A DNA stretch of 64,000 nt from positions 1-64,000 of the forward strand of contig NZ_JBAKHX010000041.1 of NCBI RefSeq assembly GCF_036906915.1, written 5' to 3'. Position 1 is the first letter of the stretch; the number at the start of each line of letters is the position of its first letter. The stretch comes from Phytohabitans sp036906915. GTDB lineage: Bacteria; Actinomycetota; Actinomycetes; Mycobacteriales; Micromonosporaceae. Made by a program: the position numbers and the translations under genes. Shown here piece by piece: positions 40,780 through 49,927 of the stretch. Below the pieces are notes generated by a model. That model was not told where the DNA came from, did no database searches, and saw only the letters and a list, made by a program, of their open reading frames with translations.

Positions 40780-41436
40780 CTACGACGAGCGGGTCAGGCC
40801 GCCGTCGCGGGCGAGCAGGGCCGCCTGTACCCGGTTTTCGCAGTCCAGCTTTACGAGAACCCGGCTCACGTACGTCTTGACGGTCGGCTCGCTCATGCTC
40901 ACGCGCCGGCCGATCTCCGCGTTCGACAGGCCCTCGGCGACCAGCGCCAGCACGTCGGCCTCGCGCGGCGCGAGCGCGGCCAACCGGTCGGCGGCGTCGC
41001 GGCGGCGCCCGGCCGCGGCGGGGCCAACCATGCCGAGCACCATCCGGGTCACCTCGGGGGATAGGTACGCGTCGCCGCGGTGCGCCGCCCGGACGGCCCC
41101 GATCAGCTCGCCGGGCGCGCAGTTCTTGAGGACGAAACCGGCGACGCCGCTCTCCAGGGCGCGCAGCACGTTCGGCTCGGCGCCGTACGAGGTCAGCATG
41201 ACGGTGCGCAGATCGGGCCGGACGCGGCGCAGCTCCTCCACTGTGGACAGCCCATCCAGTACGGGCATCTGGATGTCGACCAGCGCGACGTCGAGACGGT
41301 GCCGCAGGGCTTCGGCCACGGCGGAACGGCCATCGGCCGCCTCCGCCACGACCGCGATGTCACCGGCCGACTCCAGCACCGTGCGGATGCCGGCCGTGAT
41401 CAGCGGCTCGTCGTCAACGACCAGGACCCGGATCAC
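40780..41436 (-). CDS. LuxR/NarL-type response regulator
   Basis: About 218 aa. Receiver: VLVVDDEPL acidic cluster, phospho-Asp in VALVDIQMPVLDG, Lys in GFVLKNCAP. LuxR HTH: LAPREADVLALVAEGLSNAE, RVSMSEPTVKTYVSRVLVKL. GTG at 41436 overlaps the kinase stop (GTGA). Pairs with the kinase immediately upstream and probably controls the divergent ABC exporter genes at 42604. Confidence 0.92.
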   Translation of the reverse strand: MIRVLVVDDEPLITAGIRTVLESAGDIAVVAEAADGRSAVAEALRHRLDVALVDIQMPVLDGLSTVEELRRVRPDLRTVMLTSYGAEPNVLRALESGVAGFVLKNCAPGELIGAVRAAHRGDAYLSPEVTRMVLGMVGPAAAGRRRDAADRLAALAPREADVLALVAEGLSNAEIGRRVSMSEPTVKTYVSRVLVKLDCENRVQAALLARDGGLTRSS

Positions 41437-42521
41437 CCCTTGACCCCCAGCATCAGGCTCACCGGCAGGACGATGAGGACGAGGACCGCCGCGGCGGTGC
41501 CGAGCAGCGCCGGGCGGGGCGGCGACGCGGCAGGTGCCGCTGGCGCGACGGGCAGCATCGCGGTCAGGCGGAAGCGGCCATCCGCGTGCCCGTGGTGCAG
41601 CAACCCGCCGGCAAGGCGTACCCGCTCATCAAGACCGGGCAGGCCGCGCCCGCCGCCGGCGCTGGCCGTGCTCGCCGGCCGCGACGTAGCCGGATTGGCG
41701 ACGGTGACGAGGAGCGTGTCGCCCTCGCTGCGAAGGCTCACCGACACCGGCTGGCCGGGGGCGTGCTTGGCGGCGTTGGTCAGTCCCTCCTCGACCACGC
41801 GGTAGGCGGCCTCGCCGACCGCGGGCGGCTCCGCGGGCTCCACGGTCACGGGCACCCCGGCGTCCCGAAACTGAGTCAAGAGCGCACCAATGTCGACAGT
41901 GCACTGTGGCTCGCGGAGCGCACCGATCACCCCGTATAGCTCGGTCATGGCCTCGCGCGCGGCGGTGCCGAGCTGGCCGATGGCCCGTCGCTGCTCCGCC
42001 GGCAGCGGCGCGACTTCGAGCGCCGCGGCCTGGATCGACACCAGGCTGAGCCGGCGGCCGAGCGAGTCGTGCATGTCCCGGGCGATGCGCAGCCGCTCGG
42101 CCAGGCGAGCCTGGTCGCCGAGTACGGACATCAGCTGCTCCTGCTGGGTGACGTACCGGCCGACGACCGCCGGTAGCGCGACGAACACCAGGTAGACGAC
42201 CACGAGCTGGGGGACCATGCGCGTGTTCGAGGGGAGCAGCGCGAGGTGCGTCGCGAGCCCGGTCGCGCCGACCGCGACCAGCACGCGCTTGGACGCGCCG
42301 CGCCCGGCGCGGTAGGCGGTCCAGACCAGGACGGCGTACCCGCCGGCGGTGACGGCACCGAGCAGCAGCGCCCCGCCGAACCCGGCGAGCCGCTGCCGGT
42401 ACGCGAGCACCACCGTCGCGGCGAACAGCGCCGCCACCCACAGGTAGCCGATGCCGTGCACGGCCACGAGCAGCGCGGTGTCGACGGCGACCACGGCGGC
42501 GGCGAGGAAGTGTCGGCTCAC
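41433..42521 (-). CDS. sensor histidine kinase with extra C-terminal membrane helix
   Basis: About 362 aa. Four or five N-terminal membrane helices, HisKA_3 box RLRIARDMHDSLGRRLSLVS, HATPase N-box VVEEGLTNAAKHAPG and a glycine-rich G2 box. Oddly, after the ATPase domain there is another hydrophobic helix (ALLGTAAAVLVLIVLPVSLML), so the kinase core is tethered at both ends. GTG at 42521 is the first start that avoids crossing the divergent ABC ATPase gene. Coupled to its regulator by GTGA. Confidence 0.88.
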   Translation of the reverse strand: MSRHFLAAAVVAVDTALLVAVHGIGYLWVAALFAATVVLAYRQRLAGFGGALLLGAVTAGGYAVLVWTAYRAGRGASKRVLVAVGATGLATHLALLPSNTRMVPQLVVVYLVFVALPAVVGRYVTQQEQLMSVLGDQARLAERLRIARDMHDSLGRRLSLVSIQAAALEVAPLPAEQRRAIGQLGTAAREAMTELYGVIGALREPQCTVDIGALLTQFRDAGVPVTVEPAEPPAVGEAAYRVVEEGLTNAAKHAPGQPVSVSLRSEGDTLLVTVANPATSRPASTASAGGGRGLPGLDERVRLAGGLLHHGHADGRFRLTAMLPVAPAAPAASPPRPALLGTAAAVLVLIVLPVSLMLGVKG

Positions 42522-42603
42522 GCCCTGAAGGGTACGTGCGTCAACCTTCGTCGGGTCAGGCCGCGACTTTCGAGGACTGCCGGCGAGCGCCCACCTTCCT
42601 AGC

Positions 42604-43323
42604 GTGGTGCGAGTGATCGAAGTGTGTGACCTCAGCAAGAGGTATGGGCGGGTGGTGGCGGTCGATGGGCTGTCGTTCACGGTGCGTCCCGGAATGGTGA
42701 CCGGTTTCCTCGGGCCGAACGGCGCCGGCAAGTCGACGACCATGCGCATGATGCTCGGGCTCGACCGCCCGACCAGCGGCGACGTGCGCATCGACGGCGA
42801 GCGGTACCGGGACATGCGCCACCCGCTACGGCGCGTGGGCGCGCTGCTGGAGGCGAAGTCCGTGCACGGCGGGCGCAGCGGCTACAACCATCTGCTGTGG
42901 CTGGCCCAGACGAACGGGATCCCGCGCTCGCGGGTGCGCGCCGTGCTGGAGCAGGTGGGCATCGCCGACGTGGCGGGCCGCCGGGCCAAGGCGCTCTCGC
43001 TCGGCATGGGGCAGCGGCTCGGCATCGCGGCGGCGCTGCTCGGCGACCCGCCGGTGCTGCTGTTTGACGAACCAGTCAACGGGCTGGACCCCGAGGGCGT
43101 GGTGTGGGCGCGCGAACTGTTCCGCGGCCTGGCGGCCGAGGGGCGCACCGTGTTCGTCTCCAGCCACCTGATGACCGAGATGGCGATGACCGCCGACCAC
43201 CTCGTGGTGGTGGCGCGCGGCCGGCTGCTCGCGGACACCACGGTCTCCGAGTTCGTGGCCGAGAGCGGCACCGACTCGCTGGAGGCCGCGTTCCTCCGGC
43301 TCACGGCGGGAGGCGCCCGATGA
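42604..43323 (+). CDS. ABC transporter ATP-binding protein
   Basis: About 239 aa. Walker A GPNGAGKST, signature SLGMGQRLGIAAALLG, Walker B VLLFDEPVNGLDPEG and H-loop VSSHLM are intact. Near-identical in layout to the ATPase at 31709, including the ending GTDSLEAAFLRLT. Possible starts are GTG 42604, 42607 or 42613; no clear ribosome site precedes any, so leaderless translation is possible. The stop overlaps the permease start (ATGA). Confidence 0.92.
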   Translation: MVRVIEVCDLSKRYGRVVAVDGLSFTVRPGMVTGFLGPNGAGKSTTMRMMLGLDRPTSGDVRIDGERYRDMRHPLRRVGALLEAKSVHGGRSGYNHLLWLAQTNGIPRSRVRAVLEQVGIADVAGRRAKALSLGMGQRLGIAAALLGDPPVLLFDEPVNGLDPEGVVWARELFRGLAAEGRTVFVSSHLMTEMAMTADHLVVVARGRLLADTTVSEFVAESGTDSLEAAFLRLTAGGAR

Positions 43324-44060
43324 TCGCCGCGGAATGGACGAAAATCCGGAGCGTCCGGTCCAGTTTCTGGACACTGCCGCTCACCGTCGTGCTCAGCGGG
43401 GCGCTCGGGTACCTGCTGGCGCTGAGCCTTCGATCAGGCGGCGGCCAGGCGTTCGAGAAGGACCCGCTGATGATCGCGTTTCTGCCGCTGACGCTAGGGC
43501 AGCTGCCGCTCGTGGTGTTCGGGGTGCTGGCGATGACCAGCGAGTACTCGACCGGCACGATCCGGGCCTCGCTCTGTGCGATTCCGGACCGGGGCCGGTT
43601 CTACGCGTCGAAGGTGGCCGCCACGACGCTCGTCGCCGCGGTGGTCGGTGTGGTGGCCGTGCCGGTCACGTTCCTCGCGGCGCAGGCCGGGTTGGACAGG
43701 TCGCTCACCGGGGACGGCACGGCGCAGGCGCTCGTGGGCGCGTGCCTGTACCTGCCGCTGATGTGCGCGTTCGCGCTGGGCGTGGCGACGATGCTGCGCA
43801 GCGGCCCGCTCACCCTGGGCATACTGCTGCCGCTGCTGTTTCTCGGCTCCCAGGGGCTCGGCAACATCCCGAAAGTGCGGGAGGTGACGCAGTTCCTGCC
43901 GGACCAGACCGCGTGGGTCATGCTGCATCTGGCCGGGCCGCAGGACGAGGCCCGGTGGGCACGGGACTACGGGGCGTGGAGCGGCATGGGACTGCTCGCG
44001 CTGTGGGCGGTCGCCGCGCTCCTCGGCGGATACGCGGTCCTGCGTCAGCGCGACGCCTGA
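43320..44060 (+). CDS. ABC-2 type exporter permease
   Basis: About 246 aa, six membrane helices. It opens IAAEWTKIRSVRSSFWTLPL and carries the MTSEYSTGTIRASLCAIPDRG turn, both typical of ABC-2 permeases paired with this ATPase type. Translationally coupled to the ATPase by ATGA. With the divergent two-component pair it forms an exporter/sensor module like those for antimicrobial peptide resistance in other bacteria; substrate not known. Confidence 0.9.
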   Translation: MIAAEWTKIRSVRSSFWTLPLTVVLSGALGYLLALSLRSGGGQAFEKDPLMIAFLPLTLGQLPLVVFGVLAMTSEYSTGTIRASLCAIPDRGRFYASKVAATTLVAAVVGVVAVPVTFLAAQAGLDRSLTGDGTAQALVGACLYLPLMCAFALGVATMLRSGPLTLGILLPLLFLGSQGLGNIPKVREVTQFLPDQTAWVMLHLAGPQDEARWARDYGAWSGMGLLALWAVAALLGGYAVLRQRDA

Positions 44061-44182
44061 GCGGCAACGCAGGACTACCTGAGTGCCGCCAGCGCCGCAA
44101 CTTCCGCGCGAACCTCCTTGATCGCCGCCCGCCGGCTACTCGTGCGCTGGCCGGGTTGCATCGGCTGTGCGGGTGAGGAGCG

Positions 44183-45607
44183 TTACGGTGCGGGATAGCG
44201 CGTGATGTAGACGGGTTGGCCGATTCGGGTCGTGTCGGCCGCGTCGCCTACGCCGTTGACGACGTGGTCGATGGTGCCGGCGCTCAAGTTCACGGTCATC
44301 ACGTGGTGCAGGGTGACGCCCGGCCGGTCCGGCACCTCGAAGCCGTTCTCGGTGTGGATCGACGGGTTGTTCTGGTTGAAGACGTACACGCCGCCGCCAT
44401 ACAGGGTGTGTTGACGGACCCGGTCGCTCACCTTGTAGCCGGCGTACCCCTCGACGTCGCCGTTCATCCAGTCCGCCTGTGTCGGCGGGTCGTACGGCAG
44501 TTCGTTCTGGTACAGGATCGTGGTGCCGCGCTCGCCGTTCCAGACCGTGTTGTACCGCTGGAAGTGCTCGACGAAGAGCCCTGTGGCGGTCACGTCGTCG
44601 CCGTTGATGACCACGCCGTACCGCCCGGTGTTGGTGTTCCACCGTTCGGTGTCCGTGAAGCCCTCGACGCCGTGGTCGCCGCGCCACACCCACGCGTGGT
44701 CGATGAGCACGTCGTCGCTGTTGACCTCCAGCGCGGTGTCTACCTTGCCGACGTGCGGCCCGCCCACCCGGAAGTACACATCGGACAGTGTTGTCGGGTT
44801 GTTCGGCATGCTGAACTCGAAACCGTGCTTGCGCCCCACTCGCAACAGCACCGGCGACTCGGTCAGCCCCGCGTCGATGGTCACGCCCGCGATCACCACG
44901 CCCGGCACGCCCGCCACCTCCAGCGGCGTCGCGTGCCCGATGCCGAGCACGACGGTGTCGGGCCGCCGCACCTCGATGCTGCGCGCGATGTCGTAGACGC
45001 CCGGCGTGAGCAGCAGGTGCTTGCCGCGTGCGAGCTCGGAATTGATGGTGCGCACGGAGTCTCGCGGCGTCGCGACGTGGAAGTGGGACAGCGGGATCGT
45101 GCGTCCCGGCGTCAGCCCGTTCGCCCACGTGATGCCGCTGCTGTTTCGCTGGGCGGCGGGCACGCGCACCTGGTACCGGCCCTTGGTGTCCACGAAGAGA
45201 TACGGCTTTTCGCGGCTCAGTGGCGTCGTGGCGAGTGTCGTGTATGGAGGGTTGGGGAACGCGGCGTCTTCGAGGGCGCCGGTGACGCCCGCGAAGACCT
45301 GGTTCCACACCGCGTTCGACCAGCCGGCGACCTCGCTGTTGCGGGTCAGCCACTGCTGCTGCGACCCGTTGACGACGAACGGCAGCCGCGAGTCGGCGAT
45401 GAAGCCGCCGCTGGCGTACTGCGGGCCGGCGGTGCAGTAGTCCATGAGCGACAGGTTGGCGCCGGAGACGTTGAGACGGCGCAGTCCCGGCCCGCCATGG
45501 CAGAACACCAGCGGCGGCCCGCTGCCCGCCTGAGCGCTCCACAGCCGGCACCCGTCATCCGCGACGATCTCCCCATCCACGGTCGCAGTATCGCGTCGGA
45601 GCCTCAT
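44183..45607 (-). CDS. chimeric gene: alpha/beta-hydrolase N-terminus joined to a beta-helix protein body
   Basis: About 474 aa in one open frame. Residues 1-44 are the first strands of a prolyl-iminopeptidase-like hydrolase (GEIVADDGCRLWSAQAGSG, then PPLVFCHGGPGL). At about residue 45 the text switches to the middle of a secreted right-handed beta-helix protein (NVSGANLSLMDYCTAGPQYA, SGGFIADSRLPFVVNGSQQQ, GKHLLLTPGVYDIARSIEV, WVWRGDHGVEGFTDTERWN), a family whose members are often labelled adenylyl cyclase. The body normally has a signal peptide and N-terminal part, both missing, and the hydrolase lacks its nucleophile. Likely a deletion fusion and possibly non-functional, yet the frame is clean. 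Confidence 0.7.
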   Translation of the reverse strand: MRLRRDTATVDGEIVADDGCRLWSAQAGSGPPLVFCHGGPGLRRLNVSGANLSLMDYCTAGPQYASGGFIADSRLPFVVNGSQQQWLTRNSEVAGWSNAVWNQVFAGVTGALEDAAFPNPPYTTLATTPLSREKPYLFVDTKGRYQVRVPAAQRNSSGITWANGLTPGRTIPLSHFHVATPRDSVRTINSELARGKHLLLTPGVYDIARSIEVRRPDTVVLGIGHATPLEVAGVPGVVIAGVTIDAGLTESPVLLRVGRKHGFEFSMPNNPTTLSDVYFRVGGPHVGKVDTALEVNSDDVLIDHAWVWRGDHGVEGFTDTERWNTNTGRYGVVINGDDVTATGLFVEHFQRYNTVWNGERGTTILYQNELPYDPPTQADWMNGDVEGYAGYKVSDRVRQHTLYGGGVYVFNQNNPSIHTENGFEVPDRPGVTLHHVMTVNLSAGTIDHVVNGVGDAADTTRIGQPVYITRYPAP

Positions 45608-45707
45608 CCCGCGCTCGCCATATCCGCCGGACAAGCACACCCACTGTCCGCTCGCTGACACAGGGGTCAACAGTTGCGGCCGGGGCCAGTTCCGCCATGC
45701 TTGAGCG

Positions 45708-46637
45708 ATGACGAGCGATCTTCGCCTTGAGGTGCCCGACGAGTTGGTCGAGTCGCACGCGAAGTTCTACGGCGAGGCCGGCAAGGCGTGGATCGCGGCG
45801 CTGCCCGGTCGGGCGGCGGAGCTGATGGAGCGCTGGGAGCTGCGCCGCGACGGGCAACCGATCTACGGCGCGGTCGCGCTCGTCGTGCCGGTCGTGCGTG
45901 ACGACGGCACCCCCGCCATGCTGAAGCTTCAGCCCATCGACGACGAGACCGCCGGTGAACCGGTCGCCCTCGAGGCATGGGACGGCGACGGTGCGGTGCG
46001 ATTGCTGCGGTACGAACCGGAGGACGGCTCGCTGCTGCTGGAACGGCTCGAGGGGCGGATGTTGGCGGATGTGCCTGACGACCTTGCCGCGACCCGCATC
46101 ATCAGCGAGCTGCTGCTGCGCCTCAACGCCGTCGCGGCACCGCCCGGCGTCCGCAGGTTGGCCGATGTGGGTGCCGCGATGCTCGACCGGGTGCCGGACG
46201 CCCTGGCCAAGGACGGCGATCCGGACCGGCGGCGGCTCATCCGGGACGGCACGGCCGCTCTCCGCGAGGTGCTGCCCGAGCCGGGCGACCGGCTGCTGCA
46301 CTGGGACCTGCACTACGAGAACGTGCTCGCCGGGGAGCGCGAGCCGTGGCTCGCCATCGACCCCAAACCTCTCGCCGGCGATCCAGGTTTCGAGCTGCTC
46401 GCCGCCCTGCACAACCGCTGGGACGACGTGGTCGCGACCGGCGACGTGCCGCGGGCGGTCCAGCGGCGGTTCGACCTGATGACCGAGGTGCTCGGCCTGG
46501 ATCGGGAGCGGGCGGTGGCGTGGACGCTGGCGCGGATCCTGCAGAACAAGCTCTGGGAGGTCGAGTCGGACGACGCGACGTGGCACTCGGGCTTCGACGA
46601 GGCGGTGGCGTCCGCGCTGGTCACTCCCAGACGGTGA
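45708..46637 (+). CDS. aminoglycoside/hydroxyurea phosphotransferase-family kinase
   Basis: About 309 aa. Kinase-like fold of the APH(6)/hydroxyurea type: nucleotide-lobe strand ALVVPVVRDDGTPAMLKLQP, catalytic loop LLHWDLHYENVLAG (Asp, Asn) and metal motif WLAIDPKPLAGDPGFE. Members phosphorylate streptomycin or other small molecules; the natural substrate here is unknown and resistance is not demonstrated. ATG at 45708 is followed directly by the conserved N-terminus. The 3' end overlaps a short antisense coding remnant. Confidence 0.88.
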   Translation: MTSDLRLEVPDELVESHAKFYGEAGKAWIAALPGRAAELMERWELRRDGQPIYGAVALVVPVVRDDGTPAMLKLQPIDDETAGEPVALEAWDGDGAVRLLRYEPEDGSLLLERLEGRMLADVPDDLAATRIISELLLRLNAVAAPPGVRRLADVGAAMLDRVPDALAKDGDPDRRRLIRDGTAALREVLPEPGDRLLHWDLHYENVLAGEREPWLAIDPKPLAGDPGFELLAALHNRWDDVVATGDVPRAVQRRFDLMTEVLGLDRERAVAWTLARILQNKLWEVESDDATWHSGFDEAVASALVTPRR

Positions 46638-46740
46638 CGTTGAAGCGCACCCCCTCGTAATCGGCTCTGGTGATCGTCAGGCGAGCCACCTTGCCGCCCG
46701 TCGTTCCTACGCAGAGCACCAGACCTGGCCGGTGACCACG
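46621..46740 (-). pseudogene. C-terminal stub of an unidentified protein
   Basis: A short frame reads PGLVLCVGTTGGKVARLTI then TRADYEGVRFNVTVWE and a TGA at 46621-46623. Alternating hydrophobic strands and a W-E end look like the last strands of a beta-rich extracellular domain. No start codon or upstream domain is present. Left between the kinase and DUF222 genes; family not recognised. Confidence 0.35.
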
Positions 46741-46785
46741 TGGGCTGGTCGCGTGTCCAGGTTTCTGACAGCCGTGCCGCCTCGG

Positions 46786-48042
46786 CTATGTGCGCAGGTG
46801 GTAGGTGTTGCGGCGGGGGCGGCGGGCGGGGTCCAGGTAAGCGGGCGGGATGAACTCCGGCCGACCGTCGGCGGCCATCCGCACTTGCCACTCGCCCTGG
46901 TGGATCACCCGGTGGTGATGGCCACACAAAAGAACGCCGTTGTCGAGAGCGGTGGCCCCACCGGCTGTCCAGGCCTTGACGTGGTGGCCGTGGCACCAGC
47001 GTGCCGGCCGGTCACAGCCTGGGAAAGCGCACCCGCCGTCGCGAGCCACCAGGGCGCGCCGCAACGCACCGGTGAACAGCCGCCGAGCCTGGCCGGCGTC
47101 CAGGACCTGACCGTCACCACCCAACACCACCGGCATGATCCGGGCATCGCAGGCCAGCTTGCGCACCTGCTCCGCGCTGAGCCGGTCGCCGCAATCCAAC
47201 TGCCCCACGCCCAGCTCGCCCCGCAGCACGTCAAACGGCACCGTGACGACCACCTGAGGCCGGTCACCACCGTTGTCTGGCAGCTCTCCGCACCCCAAGG
47301 CCAGCTTGCAGACATCCACCAGTGCGTCCGCACGCCGTTGGGTCGGGCTTCGCTCATCACCGCTCGGCCGGCACAGTGGGTCAAGTGCGGCGGAGACGGT
47401 GGCGGCGGCCTCGGCGTCCAGCCAACCGGTCACCCGGTAGCGGCCATCACCCTGGTCGGACAGGGCGAACGCTCGCGTCTGCTGGGCGCGCTTCTCGTCC
47501 CGCTCGATTGCCCGCCGATCCGCCTCGTCGGCCAACTCCGGCGCCACATACGCCAACAGGCCGGTGCTGAGCTGCCGCATCGACCTCGGCTCGAACTCCT
47601 TTGCCCAGCCGACCATCAGGCTTTCAGCCGCGTCTACCACCTCGGGGGCGAGCCGGTCCGGCAGGTCACGGATCGCGGTAGCGATCACCTGAGCCTGATC
47701 CACCGACACCGCACCGCTGGCCAACGCCTGGTCCAACCCGGGTCGCCGCTCCACCTGCCGCGCCAACTCCACCATCCGGCGAGCGGTGTGGATGTCGACC
47801 CGCAGCCGCTGCCGCAACCACACCGCCACGCTGGTCGCGTGCTGTGCGGCGGGGATCCCACGCCCGTCTACCTCCCGCACGGCGTGCAGCTTGACCGTCG
47901 CGGCCAACTGCTCCAACGCGTGCGCGGTATCCAACACGGCCACCAGGTCGGCGTCGGGCACCGACCACACACCCGCGTCAGCGCACTTGGCGGCCAGGTC
48001 ACGCGCCTGGGACCAACACGTCGACGTCGAGCATGTCCCCAT
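46786..48042 (-). CDS. DUF222 / HNH endonuclease domain protein (13E12-repeat type)
   Basis: About 418 aa. N-terminal DUF222 (helical; VKLHAVREVDGRGIPAAQH, VDIHTARRMVELARQVERRP), then a C-terminal HNH nuclease: CAFPGCDRPARWCHGHHVKAW and LDNGVLLCGHHHRVIHQGEW provide the cysteine pairs and His/Asn of the zinc-HNH fold. These proteins occur in many diverged copies in actinobacterial genomes and in the mycobacterial 13E12 repeats, which suggests mobility. ATG at 48042. Role unknown. Confidence 0.9.
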   Translation of the reverse strand: MGTCSTSTCWSQARDLAAKCADAGVWSVPDADLVAVLDTAHALEQLAATVKLHAVREVDGRGIPAAQHATSVAVWLRQRLRVDIHTARRMVELARQVERRPGLDQALASGAVSVDQAQVIATAIRDLPDRLAPEVVDAAESLMVGWAKEFEPRSMRQLSTGLLAYVAPELADEADRRAIERDEKRAQQTRAFALSDQGDGRYRVTGWLDAEAAATVSAALDPLCRPSGDERSPTQRRADALVDVCKLALGCGELPDNGGDRPQVVVTVPFDVLRGELGVGQLDCGDRLSAEQVRKLACDARIMPVVLGGDGQVLDAGQARRLFTGALRRALVARDGGCAFPGCDRPARWCHGHHVKAWTAGGATALDNGVLLCGHHHRVIHQGEWQVRMAADGRPEFIPPAYLDPARRPRRNTYHLRT

Positions 48043-48184
48043 TCTCGAACGGAGGTGCTAGATCAATCTGTCTCGATGGCGACCGCGATCGGCGTGTCGG
48101 ACAGCGTGTCGCGAAATCGAGGTTTGCGTCGTCCAAGCGGAAAATCGATTCAACCGCGTCTGGGCGGTCGGTAGCCTGTGGCGC

Positions 48185-49927
48185 ATGCCGCGCATCCCTC
48201 ATCCGGACCCTGGCGTTCCGGACACGAGGGGACCGATGCGGTACATCTGGTGGCTGGTCCGTTGCCAGCCGGTGCGCGTGCTGCGAGGCAGCCTGATCGG
48301 CACAGCCTGGATGATCGGGCTGGCCGTCCGGCCGTACCTGGTCTCCCGCGCCATCGACGACGGGCTCCGCGCGCACGACCGCCGGGCCTTGGCGCTGTGG
48401 GTCACGGCGATCGCGGTGGCCGGGTTCGGGCTCGCGTACCTGGGCATCATGCGGCACCGCACGATGACGTTCGTACGGGAGGACGCGACCGCCCGGTCCG
48501 CCGGTGTCCTGCTGCGCCACCTCTCCCGGATCGGAGCCGTGCTGCCGCGCAAGCTGGCCGCCGGCGAGACAGCCACCGTGGGGGGCGCCGACATCGGGCA
48601 CGCTTCGGCGGTGCTGACGATGACCGGGCCGGGTGTGGGCGCGGTCCTCGCCTACGCGGTCGTGGCCGTCCTGCTGTGGTCGGTCTCTCCTTTCCTGGCC
48701 CTGTTCGTGCTGCTCGGCGTCCCGGTGATGACCATCCTCGCCGGTCCGCTGCTGCGCCGCCTCGAGAACGCCGAGCACGTGTACCGCCGCCAGCAGGGCG
48801 CGCTCACCGCCCGTGCGGGTGACATCGTCGCCGGGCTGCGCGTGCTCGCCGGCGTCGGCGGGCGCGGCCTGTTCGCGCGGCGCTTCTCGGCCCAGTCGCA
48901 GGACCTGCTTGCCCAGGGGTACCGGGTCGGCGCGGTCCGGAGCTGGATCGACGCGCTGACGATCGTGATCCCGGGGCTCTTCCTCGCGGCCGTGGTGTGG
49001 CTCGCGGCGCGGACCGCCGCGCAGGGCGGCATCACGATCGGGCAGATGGTCGCCGTGTACGGATACGTGACGGTGCTGATCGTGCCGGTCTGGTTCCTGC
49101 TGGAAGGCGCCTACCAGATGATCCGCGGTCGGGTCGCCGCCCGCCGGATCGTCGCGTTGCTCAGCCTGACGGCGGACGACGCCGGTGGCCGGGGAGAGCG
49201 GTCCACCCCGGAGCGCCCGGCCGACCTCTACGATCCCGACAGCGGGCTGGTGGTGCCCGATGGCCTGTTGATCGGCGTGGCCGTCGACGAGCCATCCGAG
49301 GCGGTGGCGCTCGGTGACCGGCTCGGACGGTTCGCACCCAGCGAGGCCACGTGGGGCGGGGTTCCGCTCGCCGAGATGGCTCTCGACGAGGTGCGTGCTC
49401 GGATCCTCGTCGCGGACCACGACTCGTACCTGTTCGCGGGCGCGCTGCGCGAGATCCTGCGGATCCGGGCCAGTGCTGGCGACGCTGAGATCTGGGCCGC
49501 GCTGCGCGCCGCGTCCGCCGAAGACGTCGTCGACGCGCTGCCCGACGGGCTTTCCACCTCCGTCGCCGCCCGCGCCCGTACGCTCTCGGGCGGCCAGCGC
49601 CAGCGGATCCGCCTGGCGCGGGCGCTGCTCGCCGAGCCCGATGTGCTGATCCTGATCGACCCGACCTCCGCCGTCGACGCGCACACCGAGGCGCGCATCG
49701 CGCAGCGGCTGCGGTCCGCTCGCGCCGGCCGCACGACTGTGCTGATCTCCACGTCGCCGCTGCTGCTCGGCGCCGCCGACGTGGTCACGCATGTGCGCGA
49801 CGGGCGGGTTGTCGCCACCGGCCGCCACGTCGAGCTGCTCGACGACGATCCCACCTATCGGGCGCTGGTGGCACGGGACGCCGACATCGACGACGCCGCC
49901 GGCCACCGCGACGGGGCCCGGCGATGA
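48185..49927 (+). CDS. ABC exporter half-transporter, degenerate NBD lacking Walker A
   Basis: About 580 aa. Six-helix type I exporter membrane domain (about 18-320) and a C-terminal nucleotide-binding domain. The NBD has the signature LSGGQRQRIRLARALLAEP and Walker B VLILIDPTSAVDAHTE, but in place of Walker A (normally G-x-x-G-x-G-K-S/T) reads VVPDGLLIGVAVDEPSEAVA, with no Lys/Ser pair, and the catalytic Glu after Walker B is replaced (D-P-T). It can therefore offer a signature to its partner but cannot itself bind ATP normally. Overlaps the partner gene by ATGA. Confidence 0.9.
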   Translation: MPRIPHPDPGVPDTRGPMRYIWWLVRCQPVRVLRGSLIGTAWMIGLAVRPYLVSRAIDDGLRAHDRRALALWVTAIAVAGFGLAYLGIMRHRTMTFVREDATARSAGVLLRHLSRIGAVLPRKLAAGETATVGGADIGHASAVLTMTGPGVGAVLAYAVVAVLLWSVSPFLALFVLLGVPVMTILAGPLLRRLENAEHVYRRQQGALTARAGDIVAGLRVLAGVGGRGLFARRFSAQSQDLLAQGYRVGAVRSWIDALTIVIPGLFLAAVVWLAARTAAQGGITIGQMVAVYGYVTVLIVPVWFLLEGAYQMIRGRVAARRIVALLSLTADDAGGRGERSTPERPADLYDPDSGLVVPDGLLIGVAVDEPSEAVALGDRLGRFAPSEATWGGVPLAEMALDEVRARILVADHDSYLFAGALREILRIRASAGDAEIWAALRAASAEDVVDALPDGLSTSVAARARTLSGGQRQRIRLARALLAEPDVLILIDPTSAVDAHTEARIAQRLRSARAGRTTVLISTSPLLLGAADVVTHVRDGRVVATGRHVELLDDDPTYRALVARDADIDDAAGHRDGARR

